A stretch of DNA of 21,261 bases from Candidatus Nomurabacteria bacterium RIFCSPLOWO2_01_FULL_36_10b (GCA_001785725.1 MFUQ01000019.1:1-21261), one strand, 5' to 3'; shown: positions 13,002 to 20,481, counted from the first letter of the stretch. Numbers and translations: made by a program. Notes: generated by a model not told the origin, from the letters alone.

Positions 13002-14051
13002 CTAGCTAACTAACCTTTTCAACCCCTCAGGATTTAGCGAGTGTCTCATAGCGTCGTCTAAAGTAATATGACCTTGCCTTATAAGTTCAAGCAATGAATG
13101 ATTCATAGTTACCATACCTTCACCCGCACTTGTCTCAATTACAGAGTCAATTTCATGTGTACGGCCCTCTCTTATAAGATTAGAAACAGCAGGATTATTG
13201 ATTAAAAGTTCGTACGCAGGGACACGACCACCCTTTAAGCTTGTTACTAGTCGTTGCGAAAAAATTCCTATTAAACTACTTGATAATTGATTACGAATCT
13301 GCGTTTCTTCATATCCGTCAAAGAGATCAATAATACGGTCAATTGTTTGTGAGGCGCTATTAGTGTGAAGTGTTGATATGACTAAATGACCAGTTTCTGC
13401 GGCTGTAACCGCTGTACTAACAGTTTCTGGGTTACGCATTTCTCCAATCATAATAACATTCACATCTTGTCTGAAAGATGATTCAAGACCTGATTGAAAT
13501 GAATGTGTGTCAATTCCAACTTCACGTTGCTCAATAATTGAATTTTTCTCTTCAAAAATATATTCTATTGGATTTTCAATTGTAACAATATGTTCCTTGC
13601 GTTCTGTATTTATCAAATCAATCATCGCGGCTAATGTCGTTGACTTACCTTGTCCTACTGGGCCAACAACAAGAAAAAATCCTTGTTCACGACGCGCAAA
13701 ATCAGCTAATACTTCTGGCAACCCTAATTCTGCAAGTGTTTTTATTTTATCAATTGAACGCAATGCTACGGCAACATGTCCAGTTTGAATATATGCGCTA
13801 CCACGAAAACGCATCCCTGCTGGAGTGTAATCGTATGAAAAATCAAGTTCCGTATGCTCTAATACCTGACGCGCGCGCGCGTCTCCAACTAATTCCACAA
13901 GCATTGTAAGAACTGATGTTTGGTCAAGAACTTGTTGGTTCATAAGTTGGGTCAATTCTCCATTCACACGTATGCATGGACGACGTCCAACTGACAAGTG
14001 TAAATCCGATGCTCCTTCCGCTTTTATAATATCAAGTAGTGATTCAATCAT
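13002..14051 (-). CDS. pilT: Pilus retraction ATPase PilT
   Basis: 349 residues, usual PilT length. N-terminal PAS-like part with ASDLHLSVGRRPCIRVNGEL, then the ATPase core: Walker A GPVGQGKSTT (K136; the family usually has GPTGSGKST), Asp box ENPIEY, Walker B NVIMIGEMRN, His box AETGHLVISTLHTNSA. The PilT signature near the C-terminus reads AVSNLIREGRTHEID, the position of AIRNLIREGK-x-x-Q in classical PilT, and distinguishes it from PilB. Drives depolymerisation and fibre retraction, which pulls bound DNA or surfaces. A TATAAT (14065-14060) 8 nt before ATG suggests its own transcript in addition to read-through from pilB. Confidence 0.96.
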   Translation of the reverse strand: MIESLLDIIKAEGASDLHLSVGRRPCIRVNGELTQLMNQQVLDQTSVLTMLVELVGDARARQVLEHTELDFSYDYTPAGMRFRGSAYIQTGHVAVALRSIDKIKTLAELGLPEVLADFARREQGFFLVVGPVGQGKSTTLAAMIDLINTERKEHIVTIENPIEYIFEEKNSIIEQREVGIDTHSFQSGLESSFRQDVNVIMIGEMRNPETVSTAVTAAETGHLVISTLHTNSASQTIDRIIDLFDGYEETQIRNQLSSSLIGIFSQRLVTSLKGGRVPAYELLINNPAVSNLIREGRTHEIDSVIETSAGEGMVTMNHSLLELIRQGHITLDDAMRHSLNPEGLKRLVS

Positions 14052-14059
14052 ATTTATCT

Positions 14060-14065
14060 ATTATA
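14060..14065 (-). promoter_or_regulatory. -10 element next to the pilT start
   Basis: Perfect TATAAT (14065-14060) with 8 nt to the pilT ATG (14051). The -35 region is poor (TTTTAT). It resembles the gatC, pilM and second-pilin arrangement. Confidence 0.4.
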
Positions 14066-14104
14066 CACCTAACACATATAAAATAAAAACAATTTAATAT
14101 TATT

Positions 14105-14123
14105 TATCGCGCCAGGCGCGATA
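14105..14123 (-). terminator. GC-rich hairpin between pilB and pilT
   Basis: TATCGCGCC (14105-14113) and GGCGCGATA (14115-14123) are perfect inverted arms; with a 3-nt loop an 8-bp stem forms. On the minus strand it is followed about 20 nt later by a T-rich stretch, not immediately, so it may act as a weak terminator or an mRNA-processing or stability element between pilB and pilT. Confidence 0.5.
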
Positions 14124-14159
14124 TAATATAGACAAGATAATTAAAATATTATACTAAAA

Positions 14160-15872
14160 TTACAACGTATTCACCTCACTCCATGGGATAAGCCCCTGCA
14201 TACATTTGAGAAGAGCGTCTTCTTTCATTGTTAACATTCCACGACCGCGCGCAAATTCATATATATCTTGTTCATTCGGTTTATTTAGAATCATACGCTG
14301 TATTTCAGAGTCAATTTCAAGAGCTTCGTAAACTGCCATACGTCCATGTGTGCCACCCGGGGCTCCAGCTGTAATATTTGCCTCATATATATATGGAGTT
14401 AAAGGAAGCGCCGACCGAACATCAGAAGGAAGGTCAACGAATTGTTTATCAAGCATCGCGCGGATAGAATCTGTTATAGGAACTTGGTGCCCGGCGTCAG
14501 TGGCAATACATTTCACAAGACGCTGAGCAATCGTTAATATAAGTGTTGGTGCTATTAGATATGGGTCAACGCCCATATCAATAAGACGAGGTACCGCTCC
14601 AATTGCTGTATTTGTGTGAAGTGTAGAAATCACCAAATGACCTGTTAGGGCAGCTTGAATTGCAAGCTGCGCAGTTTCTTTATCACGAATTTCCCCAACG
14701 AATATAATATCTGGGTCCTGGCGAAGAATACTTCGCAAACCATTTGCAAATGTGTAATCAATTTCTGGTCTAACCTGTGATTGGTTAACACCTATAATGT
14801 TATATTCAACAGGGTCTTCAAGTGAAACAATGTTGCGGTGTTCGCGGTCCATTTCATTTAACATTGAATATACTGTCGTTGATTTACCTGACCCAGTTGG
14901 ACCAGTAATAAGAATAATGCCGTAGGGTCGTTTCATTGTACGACGCACAACCTCAAGATGTCCCTTGTTCATTCCGGTCTGTTCAAGTTCTTTTATTCCT
15001 TTTTCAGCATCAAGAATACGAATCACGACCTTTTCACCAAAAAACGTAGGAAATGTTGAAACACGAAAATCAACTTTTCGTCCATCAACACTAGCATAAA
15101 AACGATTGTCTTGTGGTTTGCGCTTTTCATCAAGACGTATCTTTGCCAAACCTTTAATCACCGCGATAATAGAATTGTGTGCTTCTCTCGGTAATGTGTA
15201 ACTTGTGTGTAACTCACCGTCTACGCGGAAACGCACCTTAACATTATCAGCTGAGTGTTCAATATGTATATCTGAAGCGCCACCATCAATTGCATTACGA
15301 ATTATAATCGCAACTGTTTTTTTAATTGGAGAATCCTCAACAATAAAATTTTGTTCCACACCACTCGCGCCATCTAAGTATTCTTCAAGATTGTATATCG
15401 CAGAGTCATCATATGTTCCGATAGAATCATTTACAATACCTTGCCCAAAATTGCTGTAACTTTCCATTACTTTATTAAAATTACTAAGACTTATCACAAA
15501 AACCGTGTATGGCATTTTTGTTTTAGAAAAAATAAATTGCAATGCTGTTTGCGTTTGGACATTACTAGGATCTACCATAGCAACTTGCACCGTACCGTTT
15601 TCGTCTGTATTAAAAGGAATAACTCTATAATGACGCACTGCGTCTTCTGGAATATATTTAAGCGCCTCTCCTTGTATACTATCCGGTTCTAAAACTATTT
15701 CTGGAATGTTAAAATACTGACTTTTGGCCTGTCTTATAAGGTCTTCGTCAATGCCAACAGCAACAAGAGCACTATCAATGTCCCCATCATTTTCGCCAGC
15801 TTTCTCTAATATATCATCCATCTGATAGCGATTTATTATTTTCTGTTGTGCAAGAATTTCAAGAAAACTCAT
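14160..15872 (-). CDS. pilB: Pilus extension ATPase PilB, zinc knuckle missing
   Basis: 570 residues, usual PilB/GspE length. N1 MshEN-like domain (about 1-145) with IPEDAVRHYRVIPF and VAMVDPSN; then the N2 domain (GGASDIHIEHSADNVKVRFRVDGEL) and the ATPase core: Walker A GPTGSGKST (K330), Asp box LEDPVEYNI, Walker B DIIFVGEIRD, His box LTGHLVISTLHTNTA, and IAQRLV. Most PilB/GspE proteins then carry a tetracysteine zinc knuckle (CxxC ... CxxC before GRxxxxE). Here that region has one Cys only (C455) and the second pair is replaced by ANITAGAPGGTHGRMAVYEAL. It powers pilin polymerisation with PilC and PilM-N-O. Gap of 30 nt from the upstream gene. Confidence 0.96.
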   Translation of the reverse strand: MSFLEILAQQKIINRYQMDDILEKAGENDGDIDSALVAVGIDEDLIRQAKSQYFNIPEIVLEPDSIQGEALKYIPEDAVRHYRVIPFNTDENGTVQVAMVDPSNVQTQTALQFIFSKTKMPYTVFVISLSNFNKVMESYSNFGQGIVNDSIGTYDDSAIYNLEEYLDGASGVEQNFIVEDSPIKKTVAIIIRNAIDGGASDIHIEHSADNVKVRFRVDGELHTSYTLPREAHNSIIAVIKGLAKIRLDEKRKPQDNRFYASVDGRKVDFRVSTFPTFFGEKVVIRILDAEKGIKELEQTGMNKGHLEVVRRTMKRPYGIILITGPTGSGKSTTVYSMLNEMDREHRNIVSLEDPVEYNIIGVNQSQVRPEIDYTFANGLRSILRQDPDIIFVGEIRDKETAQLAIQAALTGHLVISTLHTNTAIGAVPRLIDMGVDPYLIAPTLILTIAQRLVKCIATDAGHQVPITDSIRAMLDKQFVDLPSDVRSALPLTPYIYEANITAGAPGGTHGRMAVYEALEIDSEIQRMILNKPNEQDIYEFARGRGMLTMKEDALLKCMQGLIPWSEVNTL

Positions 15873-15902
15873 AGAATAAATTGTACATTACTTGTTGCGC
15901 TA

Positions 15903-16409
15903 CTACGGTGTATTAGGCGCTCCACTGTTTAAAAAAGTATTTAACGCGTCATCTCCAACCAAATCTAATGAATTATTACCATCAGAATCTGCCCCATTTG
16001 CTACATCTGACGCGTCATCTTGCAAAAGAGATGTTTGGTCAATTAAAGATGGTTCATTCCCAATTTCAAGGAATGGATTACGACGACCGGGATTAAGATC
16101 CTCTGGAACTTGGGAGCTGATATCAACAAGAGCACTAAATACAGGACTAGAAAACACATCTCTGCTCAATTTAAGCGACGATACATTTTTAAGTAAAGAA
16201 ACAAGTTCAGATGATTGCCCTGGAGCATCCGTATTAGCAATAACTCCGGGATTTACAGGCGCGCCAGTAGCAGTTACAGTAACTAATCCTGTTGATTGAG
16301 TTGTGTCTTCTTTAGAGCTACCTCCTATTTGTGTTACAACTAAAGCTAGCACAATACACGCCACCAAAATGATAATAATTATTTTAAATTTGTTTGATTT
16401 TTTTGGCAT
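15903..16409 (-). CDS. Single-TM protein at the pilP position, PilP-like by motif
   Basis: 168 residues. A basic N-terminus (MPKKSNKFK) and one membrane segment (about 8-26) are followed by a Ser/Thr/Asn-rich, probably extracytoplasmic region. Residues around 80-115 read LSRDVFSSPVFSALVDISSQVP..NPGRRNPFLEIG; the GRRNPF element recalls the GRR-D-PF motif of PilP and related pilotin-like proteins, and the gene occupies the pilP slot after pilO. The acidic C-terminus lacks a clear fold. There is no secretin (PilQ) for a PilP to contact, so it may couple the PilMNO platform to the cell wall or the fibre instead. No SD upstream. Confidence 0.7.
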   Translation of the reverse strand: MPKKSNKFKIIIIILVACIVLALVVTQIGGSSKEDTTQSTGLVTVTATGAPVNPGVIANTDAPGQSSELVSLLKNVSSLKLSRDVFSSPVFSALVDISSQVPEDLNPGRRNPFLEIGNEPSLIDQTSLLQDDASDVANGADSDGNNSLDLVGDDALNTFLNSGAPNTP

Positions 16410-16426
16410 ATAAATTAATACAAGAA

Positions 16427-16993
16427 TTACTCATTACGAAGCCAGTAAGTACTGATTATGACTTTATAATCATATCTATCAACTGATGTTTTCTTAAGTT
16501 CATACTGATTTACATCAAAACTAACGGACTGTACATCAATAATACGCGCGCTTCTTTCAAGATGGTTAAGAAAAGAAACAAAATTATCGTAAGATCCTGT
16601 AAGAGTAAATTCAATATTCATTTTCCCAATAGGATTATTCGCGTCCTCCGTATTTTTTGTAACAATTTCTGGCTCAACTGTATTTACATCCTTTAGAATT
16701 AAACCATATTGTGTGGCGAGATCATTAATATCAATAGTTGCAAGTCGTACATTGTCAACATAAGAAGGCAACATTTTTGACAATATATCTAAATCACCAT
16801 CGCTAAATGCATTATATCTATTCTCAAGTTCTTCACGTATCGCGCGCAACTGTGTTGCCTTATTAAATGCATCTTCAAGTTCTGCAACATTAGTTTGTAA
16901 TTCGCGCGCATGTTGATAGCGAGGGGCAGCATAGATAACAATTCCTATGATTGATGCGACAAGTATAATAATTGAAATAATTGATTTCATCAT
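16427..16993 (-). CDS. pilO: Type IV pilus alignment protein PilO-like
   Basis: 188 residues starting ATG ATG. Membrane segment at about 5-22, then a coiled coil (ARELQTNVAELEDAFNKATQLRAIREELENR), then a ferredoxin-like domain beginning SKMLPSYVDNVRLATIDINDLATQYGL and containing FTLTGSYDNFVSFLNHLERSARII, the typical PilO pattern of a GxYxxFxxFLxxLexxxRI motif. It partners with PilN in a hetero-dimer that links PilM to the periplasmic-side assembly. Only 3 nt separate it from the pilN stop. Confidence 0.85.
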   Translation of the reverse strand: MMKSIISIIILVASIIGIVIYAAPRYQHARELQTNVAELEDAFNKATQLRAIREELENRYNAFSDGDLDILSKMLPSYVDNVRLATIDINDLATQYGLILKDVNTVEPEIVTKNTEDANNPIGKMNIEFTLTGSYDNFVSFLNHLERSARIIDVQSVSFDVNQYELKKTSVDRYDYKVIISTYWLRNE

Positions 16994-16996
16994 ATG

Positions 16997-17638
16997 TTAA
17001 GAAGGATTTGCATTATTCTGCGGTGTATTGAAAAGTGGGAAGCTTTGTTCAAAAAGAAGCAGTTCAGGCGATAATGTAATCACAAGATTGAAATTAATAC
17101 GACCATTTTCTTGTAATGTAAAATCAGAAAAGACATGCTCGCGAATAAGACGTTCTTTTGAAAATACTTCTGATTGTTGAGCAATTGCTTGATATGATCT
17201 CGCCTGCCCAACTATCTGGACAACACCTTGCTCATCTTTATAATCAAAACGGAAATCATCATATTGTATTGATTTAAGTGTTATATTTTGAAGAACAAAG
17301 AAAAGTGGGGCAACACTACGATGCGAACGAAGCACCTGATAAGCATATGTTAAACGTCTGTCTAAAGTATGCAATTCTTCTAGAAACGCCGGTTCAAATT
17401 GTTTTTCTGACGCTGTAAGCTGTTGTTGCATTTGATTTATACGCGCCTGAAGTGAATGTTCATACAAATACGAACCACCAACAGAAATAATTGCTGCGAA
17501 TAATGCAAGCATCGCAAGTACAGAAAGAATACTCGTTGAACGACTAATTCTAGGCGATGTTACTTCAAGCGGACTACGCATTGGTGACGGTGGTAGTGTT
17601 TGCTTTGGAATAAATGTTGTATGTACTTGAGGATCCAT
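16997..17638 (-). CDS. pilN: PilN-like pilus platform protein
   Basis: 213 residues. The cytoplasmic N-terminus (1-36) is proline-rich, with TTFIPKQTL where classical PilN has INLLP for PilM docking. One membrane segment (about 37-60) leads into a coiled coil (LQARINQMQQQLTASEKQFE) and a beta-alpha domain with LFFVLQNITLKSIQYDDFRFDY and VQIVGQARSYQAIAQQSEVF, consistent with PilN/GspL-type ferredoxin-like folds. Assignment rests on position between pilM and pilO and topology more than on sequence identity; the docking motif is divergent. Gap of 49 nt after pilM. Confidence 0.78.
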   Translation of the reverse strand: MDPQVHTTFIPKQTLPPSPMRSPLEVTSPRISRSTSILSVLAMLALFAAIISVGGSYLYEHSLQARINQMQQQLTASEKQFEPAFLEELHTLDRRLTYAYQVLRSHRSVAPLFFVLQNITLKSIQYDDFRFDYKDEQGVVQIVGQARSYQAIAQQSEVFSKERLIREHVFSDFTLQENGRINFNLVITLSPELLLFEQSFPLFNTPQNNANPS

Positions 17639-17687
17639 AATACTTCTATTCTATATATTATACGGCTAGAGGCGCATGAAAAGCAAA

Positions 17688-18830
17688 TTATTCAAGTTGA
17701 TATAGCGCTGACCCAGCCGCTATAGAGAACTCCGGTCCGACATTTGATAATACTTGATTAAGAAATTCTGGATGTTCTGTCTTACCAAATGGGTCGCCAA
17801 CACTTGTCGGCACACCTAGTGTTTGTTGAATATAATCAGACAAACCTTCCATACGAGCGCCACCACCAATCATTACTATCTTATCAATTGCTTTATTATA
17901 TTCCTTCTGAAAATCAAGCATCGTTGTCTGTATTTCTATAGCTAATGATGACAACATTGTTTGAGAAATATGCGCTACATCAGGATGATTCTTACCAACT
18001 AATCCTTCATTTCGCTTTAATTCTTCTGCCTTTTCAAAACTAACACTAATTGACCTTGCAATATTGTCAGTTATTGATGTCCCGCCACGATTGAACGCAT
18101 TATATTTAAAAATCATACCATAACACACAACAACACAACGTGTCTGCGATGCGCCAAAATCAATAATCATAACTGGAGAAAGTTCATTATGAATACTTGA
18201 ACGCACCGCACTGAACATTTCTATCTCATACTGATGCGCAGAAAGCGATGCTTGAGCAATTACATTTTTATACGAACCAACAACATCATTACGTAACGCA
18301 ACAACTAATACTTGTATACGGTCTGACTCTAATTTCCCTTTATCAAAGCTGTCATCGCTTCTCTGAAGACTTTGAGTAATGTGTGCTGGAATTTGTATCC
18401 AATTTAATGTAACTTCTGAAAGTGGAACGGGAATATATTTACGCGCCTCATTTGGAATAACCTCATCTAATTTTTTCTCAGCGCTTGCTGGCAATGAAAT
18501 CATGAAAATAAGACTGGCTGATGATTGTATCGCCACAACAGCATCACGAGTAGTTGTATGTGCTTCTTTTAATAAATCAATTAGAGCATTTGCTGTAATA
18601 TCAGGGTCAAGCGAGCCAGAAGAACCTACTGGTTTACTCTGATATGGTCCTAGAGCAATTTCACCATATGTAGTAAGCACTATTTTGCCATGCTCTTTCT
18701 TCATTTCAACAACTTTAATTGATGATGAACCTATATCAACACCTACTATACTATTATGTTTACCGCCAAACACATTTGATAATCCAGCGCTTTTAGCGCC
18801 TGAAACAAATTTCTTAAAAAAGTCAAACAT
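17688..18830 (-). CDS. pilM: Type IV pilus actin-like ATPase PilM
   Basis: 380 residues when begun at ATG 18830 (MFDFFKKFVSG); a TTG at 18857 would add nine residues that do not look native. The phosphate-1 loop is IVGVDIGSSSIKVVEM (D32, G34), the second phosphate region is MIIDFGASQTRCVVV, and the adenosine motif is IVMIGGGARMEGLSDYI, as in FtsA/actin-like folds. The C-terminus (FSIAAGSALYQ) matches PilM. A cytoplasmic protein that docks PilN and controls PilB/PilT access. It is the first gene of the pilus cluster; the -10 (TGA-TATACT) lies 7 nt before ATG. Confidence 0.93.
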   Translation of the reverse strand: MFDFFKKFVSGAKSAGLSNVFGGKHNSIVGVDIGSSSIKVVEMKKEHGKIVLTTYGEIALGPYQSKPVGSSGSLDPDITANALIDLLKEAHTTTRDAVVAIQSSASLIFMISLPASAEKKLDEVIPNEARKYIPVPLSEVTLNWIQIPAHITQSLQRSDDSFDKGKLESDRIQVLVVALRNDVVGSYKNVIAQASLSAHQYEIEMFSAVRSSIHNELSPVMIIDFGASQTRCVVVCYGMIFKYNAFNRGGTSITDNIARSISVSFEKAEELKRNEGLVGKNHPDVAHISQTMLSSLAIEIQTTMLDFQKEYNKAIDKIVMIGGGARMEGLSDYIQQTLGVPTSVGDPFGKTEHPEFLNQVLSNVGPEFSIAAGSALYQLE

Positions 18831-18837
18831 ATTATAT

Positions 18838-18846
18838 AGTATATCA
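18838..18846 (-). promoter_or_regulatory. Extended -10 promoter of the pilus cluster (pilM)
   Basis: TGA-TATACT (18846-18838) lies 7 nt before the pilM ATG. No good -35. It would begin the long pilus transcript with a leaderless or almost leaderless pilM. Confidence 0.45.
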
Positions 18847-18866
18847 TATAATAACAATGCAATATA

Positions 18867-18875
18867 TGTTATACT
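18867..18875 (+). promoter_or_regulatory. Extended -10 promoter of comF
   Basis: TGT-TATACT (18867-18875) lies 15 nt before ATG 18891. It is back-to-back with the pilM promoter inside a 60-bp spacer, so polymerases on the two promoters would compete. Confidence 0.45.
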
Positions 18876-18890
18876 ATTAAAATCACATCA

Positions 18891-19688
18891 ATGAGGACTG
18901 TGATATGTATGTTATTTTTGCGTCGGATATTACAATTTCTCTTTCCGAGTCATTGTGTTGTATGCAAGCAACCATCTGTTGTCATACATCAGGAGTGTCT
19001 TGGAAAATGCCAGCTTGCGTCAGAAACCCCTTACTCATGGCTTGTATCATGTTTTGCATATCGTACTCCAGAAATGAAAAAGATAATCCGTTATCTAAAA
19101 ACTCACGAGGATTCTGTATTAGCAGAATATCTTGCATATTATATCTCTAAGCGTCTTGTCCAACTATTAGAAATTAATAATGATTCTACCGAATCATTAA
19201 AATTATATAACCACTCTATTAAATCATTGATCATTTGCCCAGTGCCAGCATCGCGTGAAAGAATTCGCAGAAATGGTTTCAATCAATCGTCGCTTCTTGC
19301 GTGGGCATGCACTCGATTTTTATCTTCTGATATTATCGCGCATACGCGCATAATAAATTATAATATTACACCTTTTGAAATTTCTACAGCACATAGAAAT
19401 AATTCTTCTTTTTCTATTTTTAGAGACAAGCCACCTCTTTATTATGAAAACCTTTGCTACCGCACACGCGAGGTTAAAAAACAAGCACTTATTAAACATC
19501 GCTTTGACCGTATAAAAAACCCAAATGGTGTTTTTGCTGTAAATAAACGCTACAGCGACATAATAAAAAATTCAACAATCATCATTGTAGATGATGTAAC
19601 AACAACAGGCGCAACACTTGCCGATATGCGTCGCGCTTTTCTCACAACTGGCGCGAGCAATGTAATTGCAATAACAGTCGCGCACTAA
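18891..19688 (+). CDS. comF: ComF-family phosphoribosyltransferase-like competence protein
   Basis: 265 residues; ComF is usually 200-250. The N-terminal zinc ribbon has C22-x2-C25 and C36-x3-C40 (a variant of the usual CxxC). The PRTase core has CPVPASRERIRRNGFNQS (ComF motif PxxxxRxxxRGFNQ), the region EVKKQALIKHRFDRIKNPNGVF (normally TxxQxxLxxxxRxxNvxxAF) and the PRPP loop IIIVDDVTTTGATL. ComF acts in internalised single-strand DNA handling during natural transformation. The start could be M7 (18909), with GAGGA 11 nt upstream; ATG 18891 is nearer to the -10. The gene diverges from the pilus cluster and ends before tandem hairpins. The zinc site is retained here. Confidence 0.92.
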   Translation: MRTVICMLFLRRILQFLFPSHCVVCKQPSVVIHQECLGKCQLASETPYSWLVSCFAYRTPEMKKIIRYLKTHEDSVLAEYLAYYISKRLVQLLEINNDSTESLKLYNHSIKSLIICPVPASRERIRRNGFNQSSLLAWACTRFLSSDIIAHTRIINYNITPFEISTAHRNNSSFSIFRDKPPLYYENLCYRTREVKKQALIKHRFDRIKNPNGVFAVNKRYSDIIKNSTIIIVDDVTTTGATLADMRRAFLTTGASNVIAITVAH

Positions 19689-19707
19689 AGCGCATAATAA
19701 AAAACTA

Positions 19708-19730
19708 CTAGTATAAACTAGCAATTTTTT
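19708..19730 (+). terminator. First terminator-like hairpin after comF
   Basis: CTAGT (19708-19712) and ACTAG (19717-19721) form a weak stem followed by CAATTTTTT. The AT-rich stem makes it weaker than the next hairpin. It starts 20 nt after the comF stop. Confidence 0.4.
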
Positions 19731-19733
19731 ATA

Positions 19734-19760
19734 AATAAAACCTCTGCTAGAGGTTTTATT
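19734..19760 (+). terminator. Main terminator after comF
   Basis: AATAAAACCTCT (19734-19745) and AGAGGTTTTATT (19749-19760) are perfect 12-nt arms with a GCT loop, giving a stem with a T-rich 3' side. It fits ending of comF transcription and can also act in reverse. Confidence 0.7.
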
Positions 19761-19795
19761 ATACTAGTAAAGTTGATTATTTTTATTATATTAGA

Positions 19796-19822
19796 AAATC
19801 CCGCTTGGCGGGATTTCTTTTA
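19796..19822. terminator. Terminator for the convergent orphan gene
   Basis: AAATCCCGC (19796-19804) and GCGGGATTT (19808-19816) are perfect 9-nt arms with a TTG loop, followed on the plus strand by CTTTTATTTTTT. On the minus strand the stem lies 23 nt after the stop at 19840 and ends in TTTTC, so it can end that gene as well as any comF read-through. Confidence 0.75.
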
Positions 19823-19839
19823 TTTTTTGATGTATCGCG

Positions 19840-20325
19840 TCATGTTTTTCCATAAAGCGATCTTCTGATCTCAAATGTGGTTTCCCCATATCTGAGATCA
19901 AAGTAACCATTTTTTTCGTAAAGATTCAGGAAATCTCGCATATTCCTGTCTCTTTTAAACTCTCCACTAATCACAAACAACATGGGAATGCTGTCGTTCT
20001 GGAGAGAAGAAATATTAAGCAACGTGTGCCGCTCAATGAATTCTTTTTTTACTTTTGTTTCTATCTCAAAGAAAAAACCACTTTCATTTTCCTTCTTGCG
20101 AAAGATAATAATTGGGTTCTTCTTTAAAATTGAAAAGAATTCGTCAAGAAACTCCTTTTCCTCATTTAAAGGAGTTAAAGAACAAAATGCTGACCATTGC
20201 TTGTGCCCACATGTACCAAACTTTATCCCAAGCTTTGGATACACAATCACAACATCAGTATATTTATTCTTTATTATTTTTTTTGCCACTTCGGCTGGTA
20301 TCTTCCTACTATTACTATTATTCAT
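19840..20325 (-). CDS. Orphan protein of 161 aa, unknown function
   Basis: The start is ATG 20325, because GAGGTG (20336-20331) sits 5 nt upstream; a GTG at 20337 would put the SD inside the gene. That SD is among the best in this window. The sequence (MNNSNSRKIPAEVAKKIIKNKYTDVVIVYPKLGIKFG...) is Lys/Glu/Phe-rich with no signal or membrane segment. Three Cys or His residues lie together (GTCGHKQWSAFC), not in a clear zinc pattern. A region near residues 70-130 alternates hydrophobic and charged residues (KNPIIIFRKKENESGFFFEIETK), suggesting beta strands, and the end (GYFDLRYGETTFEIRRSLYGKT) too. It stands alone with its own promoter and terminator. I do not recognise a family. Confidence 0.8.
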   Translation of the reverse strand: MNNSNSRKIPAEVAKKIIKNKYTDVVIVYPKLGIKFGTCGHKQWSAFCSLTPLNEEKEFLDEFFSILKKNPIIIFRKKENESGFFFEIETKVKKEFIERHTLLNISSLQNDSIPMLFVISGEFKRDRNMRDFLNLYEKNGYFDLRYGETTFEIRRSLYGKT

Positions 20326-20355
20326 AATCCACCTCACTTTTTTAAATTCAAGAAC

Positions 20356-20383
20356 ATAATAACTGTAGATTTTAAAAAGTCAA
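20356..20383 (-). promoter_or_regulatory. Sigma70-type promoter of the orphan gene
   Basis: TTGACT (20383-20378), 16-nt spacer, TATTAT (20361-20356). Predicted initiation near 20349 gives a leader of about 24 nt containing GAGGTG before ATG 20325. Confidence 0.6.
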
Positions 20384-20404
20384 TAGTTGAAAGTACCCCA
20401 CCCA

Positions 20405-20444
20405 TCTCGTCAGACGAGACGACCTCCCCTACACTAGGGGAGGT
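20405..20444. repeat. Two adjacent GC-rich hairpins between the orphan gene and typA
   Basis: TCTCGT/ACGAGA (20405-20410, 20414-20419, loop CAG) is followed by ACCTCCCCTA/TAGGGGAGGT (20422-20431, 20435-20444, loop CAC). Both are perfect stems. The second resembles the C/G-run hairpin at 1754-1786 in composition (CCTCCCC, CTAGGGG). No T tract follows on the minus strand, so this is more likely an intergenic palindrome than a plain typA terminator. Confidence 0.6.
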
Positions 20445-20481
20445 TTAGGAATTGAATGTTGCTTTGCGAGAATATTAAGCA

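Noticed and set aside
18831..18857. TTG start for pilM adding nine residues
   Set aside because: ATG 18830 gives MFDFFKKF, a normal PilM start, and the -10 box lies inside the would-be extension.
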